The notes beneath the pieces were generated by a model that worked only from the letters and a program-made list of their open reading frames with translations, did not search any database and was not told where the DNA came from. Shown here in pieces: positions 32,828 through 37,104 of a stretch of DNA of 37,104 bases. Origin of the DNA: Actinomycetota bacterium (lineage in GTDB: Bacteria; Armatimonadota; SYMT01); the NCBI GenBank assembly GCA_005805375.1, contig SYMT01000193.1, positions 1 to 37,104 of the forward strand, read 5' to 3'. Each line of letters begins with the position of its first letter. Positions within the stretch are counted from its first letter, which is position 1. The position numbers and the translations under genes are program-made.

Positions 32828-33808
32828 TCAGGCGTGGCACGGGACGCGCGCTGCCACACTTTCAAGCAGCGTGCTGCGCCGAGACTGCTCCACAATGAGC
32901 GCGTAGATCCGGTTTGAGGCCTCGCAGTGCCACAGATAGCCCTGCATGAAGAAACACGGCCAGGTCAGCGTGGCGGGTACGCGCGCCAGCTTGAGCAGCG
33001 CCTGCCACCACCGATCGCGCCCGACCAGCCGGAATGCCCGGTGCCCGCGCAGCACGGTCTCCTCCACGCGGTAGGCATAGCGGCTGAGCGCAGCCCGCTC
33101 CCGCGCTTCGTACCACTCGCGTACCGATCCTCCCCGCAGCGCCAGTTCGGCGAGTCCCCACCGATCCGCCTGCAGACGCGCGCCCCCTTTTCGCAATTGG
33201 AACTGCTGGCGGCCGGTCATCAGTACCTGCTTCTCCATCGTGAATCCTACCGGCGCCGATATCGTGAGGCCGTAGAGCGACCAGGTGATCCAGTCGTCCT
33301 CGCCATGTTCGCGGATGCCGGCCAGGATGCTCCGCGCGATGGACAGGTCGTCGTCCCGCTCCCCCACCACCTCGGCGATGACCAGCCGTCCGCAGTGCCC
33401 GCAATGCCAGATGCACCCCACGGCCTTCTGAGCCGCTTCCCACGTGTACGCGATCGGCGCCTGGTCGTCCGGTCGCAACCGCCCGAGTCCCGCCGGCTTG
33501 GTCCGCACGACCAGTTCCATCCTGCTGCGGCGAGCGGTCTTGCGCAGCCGGTCGAGATACCTTTCCAGCGCCTGGGGCACGTTGACGACGCCTTTGGGTT
33601 GCTCCCACTTCACCTCAAGGTGGCGCGTGTCCGGGCCGACCACCTTGACATAGCCTTGCCGTCCCTCGCCACTGACTGCGACCGGGCTCCACTCGTCCGG
33701 CGTGTGAAGCGTCAGCCCATTCCATCCTACCAGAACCGAGAGTGCCGCTGGCAGCGGCCCTTCTCCGCGGGTTCCGTCCTTCTCTGCTGTGCCTGTGGTC
33801 CTTCGCAT
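32828..33808 (-). CDS. Unknown protein with CxxxCxxC motif, in the transporter operon
   Basis: A 326-residue soluble protein that I do not recognise. The N-terminal third begins LPAALSVLVGWNGLTLHTPD and WSPVAVSGEGRQGYVKV, in beta-strand-like blocks. GCIWHCGHCGRLVIAEV at 131-147 has Cys132, Cys136 and Cys139 flanked by His135 and His138, a possible metal site. Later ITWSLYGLTISAP and the C-terminal LKLARVPATLTWPCFFMQGYLWHCEASNRIYALI resemble a second, related beta domain with Cys residues; its first half and second half share the pattern of a WNGLTL / YGLTISAP element, suggesting internal duplication. No signal peptide is seen. It is three bases downstream of the OPT-like gene and just before the PqqD-like gene, so it belongs to the operon. 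Function unknown. Confidence 0.7.
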   Translation of the reverse strand: MRRTTGTAEKDGTRGEGPLPAALSVLVGWNGLTLHTPDEWSPVAVSGEGRQGYVKVVGPDTRHLEVKWEQPKGVVNVPQALERYLDRLRKTARRSRMELVVRTKPAGLGRLRPDDQAPIAYTWEAAQKAVGCIWHCGHCGRLVIAEVVGERDDDLSIARSILAGIREHGEDDWITWSLYGLTISAPVGFTMEKQVLMTGRQQFQLRKGGARLQADRWGLAELALRGGSVREWYEARERAALSRYAYRVEETVLRGHRAFRLVGRDRWWQALLKLARVPATLTWPCFFMQGYLWHCEASNRIYALIVEQSRRSTLLESVAARVPCHA

Positions 33809-33811
33809 CGC

Positions 33812-35869
33812 CTAGAACGGGAGGAAGGAAACAGATTTGGTAATGAGACCGAGGGAAATAGCCACCATAGCAATCAGGCCCATCCCACAGGAGAATCCGG
33901 CCAGAATCACCGGCGAGTACCGCCGCCAGTCGTTCAGTCCGAACCGCTTGGCGAAGTAGTGCTTGCCGAGCAGACCGCCGACAAGGTTCGGCAGGGTCGT
34001 GGTCATCATCTGGCCGACGCCCCCCACCGCCCCGTAGAAGAACAGTACCGGCACCTTCGCAGCCGCCAGTAGCGCGTACGCGGCGACTCCGGCGATCGTT
34101 GACGGGATGATGACCGATGGTCGAATCGCGCCCACGAACTGTTTCACTGCCTCCCCTCCCTCGGTCGTGGCACTCATCCACAGGACGCGGTAAGTGACAT
34201 GAACCGGCCAGTACATCTGCGCATAGGGGAACTGTGACGACGGAATCGCGCTGGTGTACCAGAGGAACGCCCAGTAGAGGAAGCTCGCGATGAGGATGAG
34301 CGGGAGCGCAAGGGTCTCTGCCTTGATGATGCTCGTAAACTTTGTGCCGGTCAACTCGACCTCGCGGAAGCGCTGGGCAAAGGCGCCATAGTCATGCATC
34401 GCGGTCGGCATGAACCAGACATCAATTCCCTTGTATCCCGTGCGAAGGAAGATGGCTTCCCGAACGTAGGGCAGACCGATGCCGCGGCCGGTCAGGCCGT
34501 ACATCCGGGCCGACACATACGAGTAGAACGGCGTGTAGAACACCGCAAGCAGGATCAAGATCCAGAGCGGGAAGGCGGGTACCAGCCAGTGGCCCAGCGC
34601 GACATAGGCTGCCTGACACACCGCGAACAGCATGAGTCCCTTGCGCCAGTCGAAGTCGCCACGTCCGGGGGGCGGGGCGACGCCCGCATCGGTGCCGCCG
34701 GAGCGCCTCCCGCGCAGGTAGCGGAGCATGATTCCCGCAGCCATCCAGATGCCGAGGATCGCTACAGCGATTTTCAGCCCGATGTCCACCGACATCCAGA
34801 AGTCCAGGTCGCTCGCCATTTTGGTCCAGAGCGCGTTGGCCCCCTTGCGGTACGTGGGCAGCAAGTTCGCGTTGTAGAGCATCGGGTTGACCACGAGCTG
34901 TGAAACGAGGCTGGTGACCGCCGCCCCGACAATCATCGGCAGCGGAAGCACGAAGCCGGACAACACGTGGGTCAGATCCATGCTGATCCCGGTGGCGGCG
35001 CCGGGCAGAATGCCTTCGGTGTTGGGGGTCAAATCGAGGAACGGGAGCGGGAGCAGTTTCAGCGGCGCCGGCAGCACCGTACCGGTGAAGATCGGGATGC
35101 CGAGGTAGAAGAACCCGAAGACCAGCCCGGCCATTGCGCCGATGCTGAAGACCTGCCAGCGCCAGGACTCTTCCTTCGAGCCCGCTTCGGCGAGCGCGGT
35201 CGCTCCCGCGGCATGAACCGGCGCCATCGGGAACGGGAGCCGCTCGATATCCGAGGTGAGACGGAACAGCGCATAGCCGCCGGTGATCTGGCTGATCTTG
35301 TCAATCACCGAGCCGATGATCAGCAGGCCAACGGGGAACAGCCAGTCCGTGTGGAGAAATGTGCGTTGCGTCCAGACCGTTGAACTCTCAGGTGGGATCG
35401 CCCAGATGGGAATGGCGCGACTGATCGTGGTCAGTTCCCCGTTCAGGGTGACGGTGGTCCCGGTGGCCTGGGGGGCCACGTGCAGGTAGCCGTTCCAGAT
35501 CAGGTTGCCGAAGGGCCCTCCCGACACTCCCAACTCCGCGTTCAGTCCTGAGAGCGCCGCGGCGATGTAGAAGAGGACGTAGATCTCCTGCCGCTTCAGC
35601 GGGATGAACGAGCGGCGCGCCACCTCCGCGAACAGGACGATGGTGACCCACTCCGAGGCGGAACCCAGGCTCTGGCCGGAGACCAGGCCCAGATAGATCG
35701 CACCGGGCAGCATCACAAAGGCGACAAAGAGCGCCCCCACGACGGTCCGCACGGTGAACCCATCTTCGTAGACTACATGTTCTACGTCCGTCCCGGAAGT
35801 GGATTCTCCCTGCGCGCGGAGGGTGTCCATCGCATCCGCGTTTCGATTCTGGTTCCGTCTGCTTCGCAT
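33812..35869 (-). CDS. OPT-family-like polytopic membrane transporter
   Basis: A 685-residue protein with about fourteen hydrophobic segments, consistent with the oligopeptide transporter (OPT) superfamily or the related families found in Planctomycetes and Armatimonadota. OPT-like features are the glycine-rich segments, a long helix bundle with GISMDLTHVLSGFVLPLPMI and the final GHYF...FGLNDWRRYSPVILAGFSCG stretch. No fusion domain is seen. AGGAGGG overlaps the stop of the upstream permease gene and lies 12 bases before the ATG at 35869; a later ATG (about residue 14) is possible. It sits between an FtsX permease and an unknown protein. Peptide transport in partnership with the PqqD-like protein is an attractive guess, not shown. 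Confidence 0.82.
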   Translation of the reverse strand: MRSRRNQNRNADAMDTLRAQGESTSGTDVEHVVYEDGFTVRTVVGALFVAFVMLPGAIYLGLVSGQSLGSASEWVTIVLFAEVARRSFIPLKRQEIYVLFYIAAALSGLNAELGVSGGPFGNLIWNGYLHVAPQATGTTVTLNGELTTISRAIPIWAIPPESSTVWTQRTFLHTDWLFPVGLLIIGSVIDKISQITGGYALFRLTSDIERLPFPMAPVHAAGATALAEAGSKEESWRWQVFSIGAMAGLVFGFFYLGIPIFTGTVLPAPLKLLPLPFLDLTPNTEGILPGAATGISMDLTHVLSGFVLPLPMIVGAAVTSLVSQLVVNPMLYNANLLPTYRKGANALWTKMASDLDFWMSVDIGLKIAVAILGIWMAAGIMLRYLRGRRSGGTDAGVAPPPGRGDFDWRKGLMLFAVCQAAYVALGHWLVPAFPLWILILLAVFYTPFYSYVSARMYGLTGRGIGLPYVREAIFLRTGYKGIDVWFMPTAMHDYGAFAQRFREVELTGTKFTSIIKAETLALPLILIASFLYWAFLWYTSAIPSSQFPYAQMYWPVHVTYRVLWMSATTEGGEAVKQFVGAIRPSVIIPSTIAGVAAYALLAAAKVPVLFFYGAVGGVGQMMTTTLPNLVGGLLGKHYFAKRFGLNDWRRYSPVILAGFSCGMGLIAMVAISLGLITKSVSFLPF

Positions 35870-35880
35870 GGGTTCGTTTG

Positions 35881-35887
35881 CCCTCCT
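35881..35887 (-). promoter_or_regulatory. Ribosome binding site AGGAGGG of the OPT-like gene, overlapping the upstream stop
   Basis: AGGAGGG on the minus strand overlaps the last two bases of the permease stop TAG (35886-35888). The spacing to the ATG is about 12 bases, long but usable. It shows tight packing and probable coupling of the two genes. Confidence 0.5.
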
Positions 35888-37104
35888 AGTGCGCCGTCAC
35901 CGTCGCCGGGGCTTCGGTGGACTGATAGCGCTCGCGCTCATCGGCGCGGAGGGTGCGCCAGATCAGGAACTGCTTCCGGAGCGTATTCAGGAAGCGTCGG
36001 TTGACTCGCTTCCAATTGCTGATGTCGCCGCTCAGCCGGAATATGACCAGCCGGAGGTCGAACACGTCCTCCATGTCCGTCGGGCGCGTGTGGAGTTCGA
36101 CCTGCTGGCTCACCCCCAGGTCAAAGGGCGCCAGCCAGGCCGTCAGGGTGATCTTGTATGCAGTGCCCGCGTCAGTCGTCTCGTCCGAGGTCTGCACGTT
36201 CTGCGTGACAAAGTCGCCGATGGAGTACTCCTCGTACGCCTGGAACCACTCCCCGAGGAAGGAATTGAGCCCCACCGCCTGATCGCCGGTCACCATAAAG
36301 GGCAACGGGATCTCCCAGCGATCTCCCACCGGGTCCGGCGTGCGCCAGTTGCGCTCGATGGCTGGGGTCGCGACTTCTCCCGCTTTCTTGGCAGGATAGA
36401 GGGTGGACAGGATGACCACCCCCATTACCAGTGTGGTGGAAAGCACGGCCGACAGCGAGGAGAAGTTCAGGTTCAGGCCGTGAAGGACATCGAGAGCGAC
36501 GATGATCTTCGCCGTACCCTGGCCGAGAATGTAGCCCGACATCGCGCCCAGCACTGCGTACACCAGCGATTCGGCCATGAAGAGCATGGCCACGTGGTTG
36601 GGCGCGAGGCCGATCGAGGAAAAGATGTGGATCTCTTTCTGCCGCTCGAATACGGCGCCCAGCATCGTGTTCAACACGATCAGCGCAGCAATCAGGATCG
36701 GTACGAACAGCGTGGCCGCACCCGCAATGGAAGTGCCCCCGATCGCGCTGTAGCGGTATGTCTGGCCGCGCTCGCCGGCGTAAAGGTTCAGCCCGAGCCG
36801 GGGCATCAAGTCCAGCCGCGTCTCCTTCACCTGCCCCGCCGACACCAGGTTGACGGCCACCGACCGCACTTCGCCTCCCTGCGTCATCAACGTGTCGTAC
36901 GGAACGATGAAGCAAGTATCGGGCTCCAGGTGCGTGTATTCCTGGAAGCCGGCATCTCCTCCGCCGCCCTGGGCGCCGCCGCCGCCGCCGCCGGAGCCGC
37001 TCTGGCGCTGCATCCCGCCTCGGCCCCGCTCCTCTTTGAGCTCGCCGAGCACGAATATGTGCGTCTCCTCCCTGTCGTCGGTCGCCTGGTCGCTCTCTGC
37101 TGAC
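35886..37104 (-). CDS. FtsX-type ABC permease with C-terminal extension, N-terminus outside the window
   Basis: The frame is open to the right edge (37104) and the residues there (SAESDQATDDREETHIFVLGELKEERG read from the edge) look coding, so the gene starts outside. A Gly-rich stretch of about 12 glycines follows, in the extracytoplasmic domain. The FtsX domain then comes: helices in LFVPILIAALIVLNTMLG, MLFMAESLVYAVLGAMSGYI and VLSTTLVMGVVILSTLYPAKK, with the coupling motif ERQKEIHIFSSIGLAP. After the last helix there is an unusual cytoplasmic extension of about 150 residues (WEIPLPFMVTGDQAVGLNSFLGEWFQAYEEYSIGDFV and further beta-rich sequence), not present in MacB or LolC. It is the first visible gene of the transporter operon, with 16 bases to the OPT-like gene. 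Confidence 0.88.
   Translation of the reverse strand, partial: SAESDQATDDREETHIFVLGELKEERGRGGMQRQSGSGGGGGGAQGGGGDAGFQEYTHLEPDTCFIVPYDTLMTQGGEVRSVAVNLVSAGQVKETRLDLMPRLGLNLYAGERGQTYRYSAIGGTSIAGAATLFVPILIAALIVLNTMLGAVFERQKEIHIFSSIGLAPNHVAMLFMAESLVYAVLGAMSGYILGQGTAKIIVALDVLHGLNLNFSSLSAVLSTTLVMGVVILSTLYPAKKAGEVATPAIERNWRTPDPVGDRWEIPLPFMVTGDQAVGLNSFLGEWFQAYEEYSIGDFVTQNVQTSDETTDAGTAYKITLTAWLAPFDLGVSQQVELHTRPTDMEDVFDLRLVIFRLSGDISNWKRVNRRFLNTLRKQFLIWRTLRADERERYQSTEAPATVTAH

Noticed and set aside
35799-37103. Plus-strand open frame of 434 codons at the right edge
   Set aside because: It is antisense to the FtsX permease, which has clear family motifs, and shows no domain of its own.

Overview
This is a GC-rich bacterial chromosome segment carrying about 27 protein genes on both strands, mostly in short tight operons. 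No rRNA, tRNA, CRISPR array, intact insertion sequence or prophage was recognised. The mix of families suggests a member of the Armatimonadota or of the Planctomycetes-type bacteria: a DUF1501 Tat protein, a DUF1080 sugar hydrolase, M55 and M28 peptidases, a DUF58/BatA/vWA operon, a PQQ-like propeller, an OPT-like transporter and PqqD-like proteins. That placement is inference; there is no phylogenetic marker in the window.

Layout. 1-1050 (-): M28 peptidase with a PA-like region, cut by the left edge. 1332-3621 (-): three-gene operon of a TIM-barrel isomerase, a DUF1080 domain protein and an M55 D-aminopeptidase, fitting sugar and peptide scavenging. 4072-7388: histone-deacetylase-like amidohydrolase, PaiB-like FMN protein and an unknown polytopic membrane protein. 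7389-8287: no convincing gene, but a perfect 18-bp hairpin. 8288-8797 (+): a PqqD-like domain joined to a signal-like helix and a ten-cysteine tail with CxC pairs every seven residues, the most unusual gene here. 8919-10721 (-): gamma-glutamyltransferase. 11426-14287 (+): two-lobe M16 peptidase.

14526-23711 (+): DUF58 protein, BatA-like protein, a second vWA/GATase-like membrane protein, a PQQ-like propeller and a beta-lactamase-fold serine hydrolase. The second and third, and the fourth and fifth, are joined by stop/start overlaps. The usual MoxR ATPase is absent. 23722-27536: second TIM-barrel isomerase, a membrane protein with a helical C-terminal half, and the DUF1501 protein. 27738-28991 (+): secreted protein with a secretin-N-like segment. 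28988-30718 (-): tandem paralogues with a PD-(D/E)XK nuclease pattern; the downstream copy has run into a palindromic repeat.

30772-37104 (-): a compact run of an FtsX-type permease (cut by the right edge), an OPT-like transporter, an unknown protein with a CxxxCxxC motif, a PqqD-like protein, a minimal FtsX permease and a LolD/MacB-type ATPase. Its organisation suggests a transport or export machine that may recognise a peptide through the PqqD-like protein. No radical SAM enzyme or other peptide-modifying enzyme is visible in the window.
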